A stretch of DNA of 64,000 bases, from contig OZ037766.1 of the NCBI GenBank assembly GCA_964035545.1, positions 21,841,767 through 21,905,766 of the forward strand. Reading direction: 5' to 3'. The notes beneath the pieces are model-generated. The model saw only the letters and a list, made by a program, of their open reading frames with translations. It was not told where the DNA came from and did no database searches. Both the position numbers and the translations under genes were made by a program. Each line of letters begins with the position of its first letter. Position 1 is the stretch's first letter. Origin of the DNA: Bugula neritina (taxonomy: Eukaryota; Bryozoa; Gymnolaemata; Cheilostomatida; Bugulidae). This document shows, one piece after another, positions 24,301 to 35,849 of the stretch.

Positions 24301-27300
24301 ATCTCCAACACTTTTTTATATATAAAAGCATTGAATTTCCAACAATCTAACAATCTAACAAAATAATCAGATAGGGCTCTGTCTAACACTTTCAACAAAT
24401 CTCCAAAAGTGTAGATATATAAAAGCATTGAATTTCCAACAATCTAACAATCTAACAAAATAATCAGATAGGGCTCTGTCTAACACTTTCAACAAATATC
24501 CAACACTTTTTTATATATAAAAGCATTGAATTTCCAACAATCTAACAATCTAACAAAATAATCAGATAGGGCTCTGTCTAACACTTTCAACAAATCTCCA
24601 AAAGTGTAGATATATAAAAGCATTGAATTTCCAACAATCTAACAATCTAACAAAATAATCAGATAGGGCTCTGTCTAACACTTTCAACAAATCTCCAAAA
24701 GTGTAGATATATAAAAGCATTGAATTTCCAACAATCTAACAATCTAACAAAATAATCAGATAGGGCTCTGTCTAACACTTTCAACAATTCTCCAAAAGTG
24801 TAGATATATAAAAGCATTGAATTTCCAACAATCTAACAATCTAACAAAATAATCAGATAGGGCTCTGTCTAACACTTTCAACAAATATCCAACACTTTTT
24901 TATATATAAAAGCATTGAATTTCCAACAATCTAACAATCTAACAAAATAATCAGATAGGGCTCTGTCTAACACTTTCAACAAATATCCAACACTTTTTTA
25001 TATATAAAAGCATTGAATTTCCAACAATCTAACAATCTAACAAAATAATCAGATAGGGCTCTGTCTAACACTTTCAACAAATCTCCAAAAGTGTAGATAT
25101 ATAAAAGCATTGAATTTCCAACAATCTAACAATCTAACAAAATAATCAGATAGGGCTCTGTCTAATACTTTCAACAAATCTCCAAAAGTGTAGATATATA
25201 AAAGCATTGAATTTCCAACAATCTAACAATCTAACAAAATAATCAGATAGGGCTCTGTCTAACACTTTCAACAAATCTCCAACACTTTTTTATATATAAA
25301 AGCATTGAATTTCCAACAATCTAACAATCTAACAAAATAATCAGATAGGGCTCTGTCTAACACTTTCAACAATTCTCCAAAAGTGTAGATATATAAAAGC
25401 ATTGAATTTCCAACAGTCTAGCAACCTAACAAAATAATCAGATAGGGCTCTGTCTAACACTTTCAACAATTCTCCAAAAGTGTAGATATATAAAAGCATT
25501 GAATTTCCAACAATCTAACAATCTAACAAAATAATCAGATAGGGCTCTGTCTAACACTTTCAACAAATATCCAACACTTTTTTATATATAAAAGCATTGA
25601 ATTTCCAACAATCTAACAATCTAACAAAATAATCAGATAGGGCTCTGTCTAACACTTTCAACAAATCTCCAACACTTTTTTATATATAAAAGCATTGAAT
25701 TTCCAACAATCTAACAATCTAACAAAATAATCAGATAGGGCTCTGTCTAACACTTTCAACAAATCTCCAAAAGTGTAGATATATAAAAGCATTGAATTTC
25801 CAACAATCTAACAATCTAACAAAATAATCAGATAGGGCTCTGTCTAACACTTTCAACAAATCTCCAAAAGTGTAGATATATAAAAGCATTGAATTTCCAA
25901 CAATCTAACAATCTAACAAAATAATCAGATAGGGCTCTGTCTAACACTTTCAACAAATCTCCAACACTTTTTTATATATAAAAGCATTGAATTTCCAACA
26001 ATCTAACAATCTAACAAAATAATCAGATAGGGCTCTGTCTAACACTTTCAACAAATCTCCAACACTTTTATATATATAAAAGCATTGAATTTCCAACAAT
26101 CTAACAATCTAACAAAATAATCAGATAGGGCTCTGTCTAACACTTTCAACAAATCTCCAACACTTTTTTATATATAAAAGCATTGAATTTCCAACAATCT
26201 AACAATCTAACAAAATAATCAGATAGGGCTCTGTCTAACACTTTCAACAAATCTCCAACACTTTTTTATATATAAAAGCATTGAATTTCCAACAATCTAA
26301 CAATCTAACAAAATAATCAGATAGGGCTTTGTCTAACACTTTCAACAAATCTCCAAAAGTGTAGATATATAAAAGCATTGAATTTCCAACAATCTAACAA
26401 TCTAACAAAATAATCAGATAGGGCTCTGTCTAACACTTTCAACAAATCTCCAAAAGTGTAGATATATAAAAGCATTGAATTTCCAACAATCTAACAATCT
26501 AACAAAATAATCAGATAGGGCTCTGTCTAACACTTTCAACAATTCTCCAAAAGTGTAGATATATAAAAGCATTGAATTTCCAACAATCTAACAATCTAAC
26601 AAAATAATCAGATAGGGCTCTGTCTAACACTTTCAACAATTCTCCAAAAGTGTAGATATATAAAAGCATTGAATTTCCAACAATCTAACAATCTAACAAA
26701 ATAATCAGATAGGGCTCTGTCTAACACTTTCAACAAATCTCCAACACTTTTTTATATATAAAAGCATTGAATTTCCAACAATCTAACAATCTAACAAAAT
26801 AATCAGATAGAGCTCTGTCTAACACTTTCAACAAATCTCCAAAAGTGTAGATATATAAAAGCATTGAATTTCCAACAATCTAACAATCTAACAAAATAAT
26901 CAGATAGGGCTCTGTCTAACACTTTCAACAAATCTCCAACACTTTTTTATATATAAAAGCATTGAATTTCCAACAATCTAACAATCTAACAAAATAATCA
27001 GGTAGGGCTCTGTCTAACACTTTCAACAAATCTCCAACACTTTTTTATATATAAAAGCATTGAATTTCCAACAATCTAACAATCTAACAAAATAATCAGA
27101 TAGGGCTCTGTCTAACACTTTCAACAAATCTCCAAAAGTGTAGATATATAAAAGCATTGAATTTCCAACAATCTAACAATCTAACAAAATAATCAGATAG
27201 GGCTCTGTCTAACACTTTCAACAAATCTCCAACACTTTTTTATATATAAAAGCATTGAATTTCCAACAATCTAACAATCTAACAAAATAATCAGATAGGG

Positions 27301-30300
27301 CTCTGTCTAACACTTTCAACAAATCTCCAACACTTTTATATATATAAAAGCATTGAATTTCCAACAATCTAACAATCTAACAAAATAATCAGATAGGGCT
27401 CTGTCTAACACTTTCAACAAATATCCAACACTTTTTTATATATAAAAGCATTGAATTTCCAACAATCTAACAATCTAACAAAATAATCAGATAGGGCTCT
27501 GTCTAACACTTTCAACAAATCTCCAAAAGTGTAGATATATAAAAGCATTGAATTTCCAACAATCTAACAATCTAACAAAATAATCAGATAGGGCTCTGTC
27601 TAACACTTTCAACAATTCTCCAAAAGTGTAGATATATAAAAGCATTGAATTTCCAACAATCTAACAATCTAACAAAATTATCAGATAGGGCTCTGTCTAA
27701 CACTTTCAACAAATATCCAACACTTTTTTATATATAAAAGCATTGAATTTCCAACAATCTAACAATCTAACAAAATAATCAGATAGGGCTCTGTCTAACA
27801 CTTTCAACAAATCTCCAAAAGTGTAGATATATAAAAGCATTGAATTTCCAACAATCTAACAATCTAACAAAATAATCAGATAGGGCTCTGTCTAACACTT
27901 TCAACAAATCTCCAAAAGTGTAGATATATAAAAGCATTGAATTTCCAACAATCTAACAATCTAACAAAATAATCAGATAGGGCTCTGTCTAACACTTTCA
28001 ACAATTCTCCAAAAGTGTAGATATATAAAAGCATTGAATTTCCAACAATCTAACAATCTAACAAAATAATCAGATAGGGCTCTGTCTAACACTTTCAACA
28101 AATATCCAACACTTTTTTATATATAAAAGCATTGAATTTCCAACAATCTAACAATCTAACAAAATAATCAGATAGGGCTCTGTCTAACACTTTCAACAAA
28201 TATCCAACACTTTTTTATATATAAAAGCATTGAATTTCCAACAATCTAACAATCTAACAAAATAATCAGATAGGGCTCTGTCTAACACTTTCAACAAATC
28301 TCCAAAAGTGTAGATATATAAAAGCATTGAATTTCCAACAATCTAACAATCTAACAAAATAATCAGATAGGGCTCTGTCTAATACTTTCAACAAATCTCC
28401 AAAAGTGTAGATATATAAAAGCATTGAATTTCCAACAATCTAACAATCTAACAAAATAATCAGATAGGGCTCTGTCTAACACTTTCAACAAATCTCCAAC
28501 ACTTTTTTATATATAAAAGCATTGAATTTCCAACAATCTAACAATCTAACAAAATAATCAGATAGGGCTCTGTCTAACACTTTCAACAATTCTCCAAAAG
28601 TGTAGATATATAAAAGCATTGAATTTCCAACAGTCTAACAACCTAACAAAATAATCAGATAGGGCTCTGTCTAACACTTTCAACAATTCTCCAAAAGTGT
28701 AGATATATAAAAGCATTGAATTTCCAACAATCTAACAATCTAACAAAATAATCAGATAGGGCTCTGTCTAACACTTTCAACAAATATCCAACACTTTTTT
28801 ATATATAAAAGCATTGAATTTCCAACAATCTAACAATCTAACAAAATAATCAGATAGGGCTCTGTCTAACACTTTCAACAAATCTCCAACACTTTTTTAT
28901 ATATAAAAGCATTGAATTTCCAACAATCTAACAATCTAACAAAATAATCAGATAGGGCTTTGTCTAACACTTTCAACAAATCTCCAAAAGTGTAGATATA
29001 TAAAAGCATTGAATTTCCAACAATCTAACAATCTAACAAAATAATCAGATAGGGCTCTGTCTAACACTTTCAACAAATCTCCAAAAGTGTAGATATATAA
29101 AAGCATTGAATTTCCAACAATCTAACAATCTAACAAAATAATCAGATAGGGCTCTGTCTAACACTTTCAACAATTCTCCAAAAGTGTAGATATATAAAAG
29201 CATTGAATTTCCAACAATCTAACAATCTAACAAAATAATCAGATAGGGCTCTGTCTAACACTTTCAACAATTCTCCAAAAGTGTAGATATATAAAAGCAT
29301 TGAATTTCCAACAATCTAACAATCTAACAAAATAATCAGATAGGGCTCTGTCTAACACTTTCAACAAATCTCCAACACTTTTTTATATATAAAAGCATTG
29401 AATTTCCAACAATCTAACAATCTAACAAAATAATCAGATAGAGCTCTGTCTAACACTTTCAACAAATCTCCAAAAGTGTAGATATATAAAAGCATTGAAT
29501 TTCCAACAATCTAACAATCTAACAAAATAATCAGATAGGGCTCTGTCTAACACTTTCAACAAATCTCCAACACTTTTTTATATATAAAAGCATTGAATTT
29601 CCAACAATCTAACAATCTAACAAAATAATCAGATAGGGCTCTGTCTAACACTTTCAACAAATCTCCAACACTTTTTTATATATAAAAGCATTGAATTTCC
29701 AACAATCTAACAATCTAACAAAATAATCAGATAGGGCTCTGTCTAACACTTTCAACAAATCTCCAAAAGTGTAGATATATAAAAGCATTGAATTTCCAAC
29801 AATCTAACAATCTAACAAAATAATCAGATAGGGCTCTGTCTAACACTTTCAACAAATCTCCAACACTTTTTTATATATAAAAGCATTGAATTTCCAACAA
29901 TCTAACAATCTAACAAAATAATCAGATAGGGCTCTGTCTAACACTTTCAACAAATCTCCAACACTTTTTTATATATAAAAGCATTGAATTTCCAACAATC
30001 TAACAATCTAACAAAATAATCAGATAGGGCTCTGTCTAACACTTTCAACAAATCTCCAACACTTTTATATATATAAAAGCATTGAATTTCCAACAATCTA
30101 ACAATCTAACAAAATAATCAGATAGGGCTCTGTCTAACACTTTCAACAAATCTCCAACACTTTTTTATATATAAAAGCATTGAATTTCCAACAATCTAAC
30201 AATCTAACAAAATAATCAGATAGGGCTCTGTCTAACACTTTCAACAAATCTCCAAAAGTGTAGATATATAAAAGCATTGAATTTCCAACAATCTAACAAT

Positions 30301-32020
30301 CTAACAAAATAATCAGATAGGGCTCTGTCTAACACTTTCAACAAATATCCAACACTTTTTTATATATAAAAGCATTGAATTTCCAACAATCTAACAATCT
30401 AACAAAATAATCAGATAGGGCTCTGTCTAACACTTTCAACAAATCTCCAAAAGTGTAGATATATAAAAGCATTGAATTTCCAACAATCTAACAATCTAAC
30501 AAAATAATCAGATAGGGCTCTGTCTAACACTTTCAACAAATCTCCAACACTTTTTTATATATAAAAGCATTGAATTTCCAACAATCTAACAATCTAACAA
30601 AATAATCAGATAGGGCTCTGTCTAACACTTTCAACAAATCTCCAACACTTTTTTATATATAAAAGCATTGAATTTCTAACAATCTAACAATCTAACAAAA
30701 TAATCAGATAGAGCTCTGTCTAACACTTTCAACAAATCTCCAAAAGTGTAGATATATAAAAGCATTGAATTTCCAACAATCTAACAATCTAACAAAATAA
30801 TCAGATAGGGCTCTGTCTAACACTTTCAACAAATCTCCAACACTTTTTTATATATAAAAGCATTGAATTTCCAACAATCTAACAATCTAACAAAATAATC
30901 AGATAGGGCTCTGTCTAACACTTTCAACAAATCTCCAACACTTTTTTATATATAAAAGCATTGAATTTCCAACAATCTAACAATCTAACAAAATAATCAG
31001 ATAGGGCTCTGTCTAACACTTTCAACAAATCTCCAAAAGTGTAGATATATAAAAGCATTGAATTTCCAACAATCTAACAATCTAACAAAATAATCAGATA
31101 GGGCTCTGTCTAACACTTTCAACAAATCTCCAACACTTTTTTATATATAAAAGCATTGAATTTCCAACAATCTAACAATCTAACAAAATAATCAGATAGG
31201 GCTCTGTCTAACACTTTCAACAAATCTCCAACACTTTTTTATATATAAAAGCATTGAATTTCCAACAATCTAACAATCTAACAAAATAATCAGATAGGGC
31301 TCTGTCTAACACTTTCAACAAATCTCCAACACTTTTATATATATAAAAGCATTGAATTTCCAACAATCTAACAATCTAACAAAATAATCAGATAGGGCTC
31401 TGTCTAACACTTTCAACAAATCTCCAACACTTTTTTATATATAAAAGCATTGAATTTCCAACAATCTAACAATCTAACAAAATAATCAGATAGGGCTCTG
31501 TCTAACACTTTCAACAAATCTCCAAAAGTGTAGATATATAAAAGCATTGAATTTCCAACAATCTAACAATCTAACAAAATAATCAGATAGGGCTCTGTCT
31601 AACACTTTCAACAAATATCCAACACTTTTTTATATATAAAAGCATTGAATTTCCAACAATCTAACAATCTAACAAAATAATCAGATAGGGCTCTGTCTAA
31701 CACTTTCAACAAATCTCCAAAAGTGTAGATATATAAAAGCATTGAATTTCCAACAATCTAACAATCTAACAAAATAATCAGATAGGGCTCTGTCTAACAC
31801 TTTCAACAATTCTCCAAAAGTGTAGATATATAAAAGCATTGAATTTCCAACAATCTAACAATCTAACAAAATTATCAGATAGGGCTCTGTCTAACACTTT
31901 CAACAAATATCCAACACTTTTTTATATATAAAAGCATTGAATTTCCAACAATCTAACAATCTAACAAAATAATCAGATAGGGCTCTGTCTAACACTTTCA
32001 ACAAATCTCCAAAAGTGTTG
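21358..32020 (-). repeat. Right satellite arm, about 109 units in inverse orientation
   Basis: The same 97/98 bp unit in inverse orientation (AGGGCTCTGTCTAACACTTT, CAACAAATCTCC, variable zone, ATATATAAAAGCATTGAATT, TCCAACAATCTAACAATCTA) runs almost without interruption. Two main unit classes differ in the variable zone, AAAAGTGTAGATATA or AACACTTTTTTATATA. Marker substitutions reveal higher-order periods of about 2,820 bp (GTCTAATACTTT at about 22341 and 25161) and about 1,272 bp (AGATAGAGCTC at about 29437 and 30710). The last unit degenerates at about 32008-32030. Confidence 0.92.
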
Positions 32021-32499
32021 ATATATAACATAATGTGGAGAAAATGAAAATGTTGTATAGTAAATTCTTATATGTGATTTCCAATATCTCCATTACTGCA
32101 CCTACCTCGTCTGATGTGAGGGATGAGTTAGGACTCCGGTCGCTGGAAGACAGACGAAAAAATCATCGACTGTGTTTATTGACCCGAATTCTTCATAATG
32201 AGGATCAACACCAATCTCTATCCAGAGCCTATGACGAAATAATTGAAGACAGGGAACTTGTAACTGTAACCACTCGAGCGGCTGCCAGAGGAGAGCTTAT
32301 CTCTATATCATCTAGGAAAAACTTATTCCACACTAGTTTTCTACCACGAACAATTCGTGAAATGCGCAGAGAATATAATAACTAATTACAAAACAGCAAA
32401 TGCTGTAACTAGTGCTAACCCTGGTCTAATGTAAGTTTTCACTAGAGGCTTCCCTATAGACTTTCCAGTTGCTGCAGAAGTCCTACCTCAACTGAGGTA

Positions 32500-32932
32500 A
32501 TGGGTGCAGGTCATTTCGTACGTTTCGTACCTACTTTTTCAGGTCGTTTCGTACGCTTATGATAAGTCGTTTCATACACATCAAACCCCTACAGCTAATG
32601 CTATTAGTATTATTATATTTATTGTATAAAAATAAATATTAACGCATTTATTAAAATACTAATAGATTTAAGATTAGTATGAAACATAGTGATAGGTGAT
32701 TGATCAATGACAATAGGCTAGTGAAACTGAATAGTAAATACTAATAGCCAATAGCTGAACAGGTGTGGAAGATACATGATGGAATGCAATAAATAAGTAA
32801 ACTAGTATCATTCAAGTGTTATCCAGTGAATTAGTTTATTATTCATTTTATGTATGAAATGGACAGCAGTTTGTGTACAAAACGATTATTTTGTATACGG
32901 AACGGCTTGTGCACGAATTGGCAGTGACCCAT
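32500..32932. mobile_element. MITE-like element with GGGT/ACCC ends and CGTTTCGTAC subrepeats
   Basis: ATGGGTGCAGGTCATTTCGT at 32500 faces an imperfect inverse ending GACCCAT at 32932 (read inward on -, ATGGGTCACTGCCAATTCGT). Near each end a TTTCGTAC or TTCCGTATAC-like word recurs several times. It may use a 2 bp AT duplication. It lies exactly at the LINE 3' boundary. Nothing coding. Confidence 0.5.
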
Positions 32933-32947
32933 GATTATCAATATCAT

Positions 32948-33538
32948 GATCATTATGATTGTGATCTCACTCAAACTTACTCGAAGTGATCACCACATTA
33001 AATTGCCACAGAGGAAGGAAGGGGTGTACTGCATATGGGTAAAATTTTGGAAAGTCATTGGTCAATAGTCATGCATTTGGTCCTTGTTGGGCTGTATTTA
33101 CTGAACAGGAACTTGATCCTGCCTATTTGGTGATCTCTGAATTTTCATATCCCAGTTAGCTTTGGGAGAAAACTGTTCAGGTACTTAGTACTGTTAGCAC
33201 CCACTGATCAGGCTGTGCCCTCGCTTGGGAGCGAGTGTGTATAGTGCTGTTTGTTGGTTTGTTCAGCAGATCATCATAGGCAGAGCTGAGAGCCAAATGT
33301 TGTTCTTTTGTCAGAATCCTCATAAGGTGATTGATAAATCTGGTACTCCTTCTTTGATCGCTGTACGCAGAGCTTCTTCATGGCACTTTCGACATCTTCG
33401 CGACCTTTGATATTGGCTATGACAGACAGATAGTTATTATATTAACATTTATTATATCTGTAATATAAATATCAAGATACTATTACTTATACTGTAATTT
33501 AAACTATAATAATTAACTAATTTATATTATATATCAAT
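32948..33538. other. Unassigned DNA upstream of APEH
   Basis: 33000-33420 is less AT-rich than its surroundings and has a 61-codon open frame on + (33225-33410) without a recognised relative; it may be part of an old repeat. 33420-33538 is AT-rich and would contain the APEH promoter if the exon at 33539 is right. No TATA box or other element can be named with confidence. Confidence 0.3.
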
Positions 33539-35773
33539 ATGATTTTGCCGCCCACTTCAATTGTTTTCAATGGTGTAAGTGTAACAGTAATGACTTATGT
33601 TAATCATATCAGTTTGATTATCAGTATGATTATAGTTATTTAAAATGATTTTGTGTTGAAAGTTGAATCAAGGTAAACTAAGTTTTACGTGGCTTTGAAT
33701 ACGTAACATGTTTGCTGTATAGTTTTATTTAATTTTATTGACTTTACAGGTGTCTGAAGCTATAACGATTTTTAAAGAGCTTGTTGAACATCCCAGGATA
33801 AGTTCAGCCTGGCTTGTCAAATCTAAAAATCGTTACATAAACATTGAAAGTGTTTGGACTCAGAAGTGTTTGGAAAGGAGCGATTCTCATAAATTTAGAC
33901 GTGGTTATGTAATAGATGCTGATACTTCTGAAGTCATAACCCGATCTAATCCACAACTACATCTAGATTGGTGAGTATCTCAAGTCGTAGTTGTGTTACA
34001 AGAGCAGTTGTTAGGACATGAATAAACACATCAAACATTGATCTTGAAAGCTGATGTTGATGTTCAGTGGGTGAAGAATTGATTTATGTAATGATTACAG
34101 TGATTGGCATGTCATTTCTCCATCTGGTCAAAAAGCTGTCGTGATAAGAAAACATATTTCTGACAAAACCAAACCAGCTGAAGAGAAATGGTATTTTGAG
34201 GTATGAATAGATGACTAGCTTAACCTACTTTTGAATATTATAGCTGTTAATAAACATAACTGTGTTATATCAGGAATTACACAGTATATTGTATTCTTAT
34301 ATGTTATCATTTATAGGTTTGGGCTTCCAGTGGATTTTGTGAAAAAGTCATTGATGTTTCAGCAACTGAAAAGCATGGTGCAGTGTATGATGATGATGGT
34401 AGGCAGAATTAGTATTCTATGTTTTTGTCATTTTGATCTTAATCTGTAATTATTGTATCTACAGTGATATGAGTATAACAACACACTCTTATACTGTTAT
34501 TACATTCAGTCATATACTAACCTTCCCCTGTGTAGAAGCATTTGGTTCAGTGGCATGGAACACAGCAGAAGATAAAATAGTTTATGTTGCTGAAAAGAAG
34601 AAAGTAGAGTCGGGCTCCTACTTTGCCAAACCATCCAAATGTCAGGATAAACCCCCTGAGCCGGTTAGTTTACATGTTTTCATACTCACTTTAGCTTATA
34701 GACTAACTCCAGATACAAATTGTAGTCATAAGGGATTTATAGAAAAAAAGAAGAAAGTTGAACATTAAACTAATGTGAATATTAAATTTTAATTATGAAT
34801 GTCTATTATAAATTGTGAATAACTGATACATACGTGCATGTTGAATGTAGATGTATTGGGCTGTTTAAATATCAATATTGAATAGGATGTAATGACAAAC
34901 AAGTTGTATTAGTGATAAAACTGATTTTGTTGAGGTTTCTGTAAAGAGTGATGCTACTTGGTTTTCAAAAATCATATTGACCAGTTGTTTAAACATAATA
35001 AATGATATTTTTGTCTACAGTAACACACATCTTTGTGAACTATAAAAAAATGCAATATGCGGTTTTTAGAGAGCATAATGAATTGACAAACATAAATATA
35101 AACATTTTCTCTTAAACAGCACCATAAATATATTTTCCAACATTATATTCACTCTATCGCATTAGAATGAGTGTTGTGGTAGAGTCAACTTCGGCATTGT
35201 GGCAAAACTGCTCTATTATTGCACATGCATTAAGGTTTCAGTCAAGTCCTATATTTATTCTCTTCATTATAATCACTGAGCATCAACTTCTGTCCTGTCA
35301 TGAGTTTGCTAATAAGTAAACATGTTTATATTTACTCTTGTGATGTCAGCTTTTGATTCAATATTAATTATAATTTTATGCTGCTTTTTCTTATGCCAGT
35401 GAATCATTTATTATGTTTATACCTATTCAGACTAGTTGTAGCATTAATCAACGTACATATAAATACCACTGTTTTATACAAGCAGTGCTCTCCTGGACAA
35501 GCTATTATAATGTTAGATGCCTTACAGTTCAAATAATAAAGTGTTAGAACTATCAGACACAGTTCTTGCTGCATAAAGAGTACATGGTGTCAGGACTTTA
35601 AGCATTCTCAAATAAAAAGATGTAAAATGGCTACTGGAGCTACAGGTATGCGCCCACCGGATGGCTTGGATTTTAGTAGTGCTAGAAAGGTGTGGAGTAA
35701 CTGGATCAGAAGGGTTAATTGATACAGGAGAGCCTCACAGCTGAGTGAGAAGGAGGAGAAAATGCAGGCAGAG

Positions 35774-35849
<76 letters not shown>

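Larger units (their letters stand above)
20331..32108. mobile_element. Giant foldback-like element with satellite arms
   Basis: An 11,778 bp insertion in a LINE. The terminal inverted repeats are about 27 bp: 20331 begins CAGTTAGGTGCAGAAATGGA, and the right end, read inward on -, begins GAGGTAGGTGCAGTAATGGA, with 23 of 27 matching. The 8 bp target duplication GTCTGATG lies at 20323-20330 and 32109-32116. Inside are two inverted arrays of one 97/98 bp repeat with a ~70 bp non-repeat centre (about 21288-21357). There is no ORF of note and no transposase. Inverted arms made of tandem repeats are the hallmark of foldback elements. An 8 bp duplication fits hAT or P-type transposases, and a CAG start fits hAT, but the family cannot be settled from ends this short. 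Confidence 0.85.
20172..32498 (+). mobile_element. 5'-truncated LINE split by a foldback element
   Basis: The left piece (20172-20330) encodes LLAYTSLCRPILDYADVVWD and continues to SNMKGRADSVSD. The right piece (32109-32385) encodes DVRDELGLRSLEDRRKNHRL and on to FLPRTIREMRREYNN and a stop. Together these are the C-terminal end of a non-LTR retrotransposon reverse-transcriptase ORF (CR1/Jockey-like). Removing 20331-32108 and one GTCTGATG copy rejoins the frame with no change. Possible target duplications ATGATTATCAATGTCAT (20155-20171) and ATGATTATCAATATCAT (32931-32947) bracket the LINE plus a MITE at its 3' end. Short and 5' truncated, as is common for LINE copies. Confidence 0.75.

Noticed and set aside
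20490-32020. CRISPR-like array (regular repeats with short variable zones)
   Set aside because: The whole 97/98 bp unit is conserved, including the variable zone, which has only two or three versions. It is a satellite in a eukaryotic genome, not repeats with unique spacers.
32035-32108. LINE coding sequence at the start of the 32035-32385 frame
   Set aside because: The first ~25 codons lie in the foldback element's right end; only the part from about 32109 is LINE.
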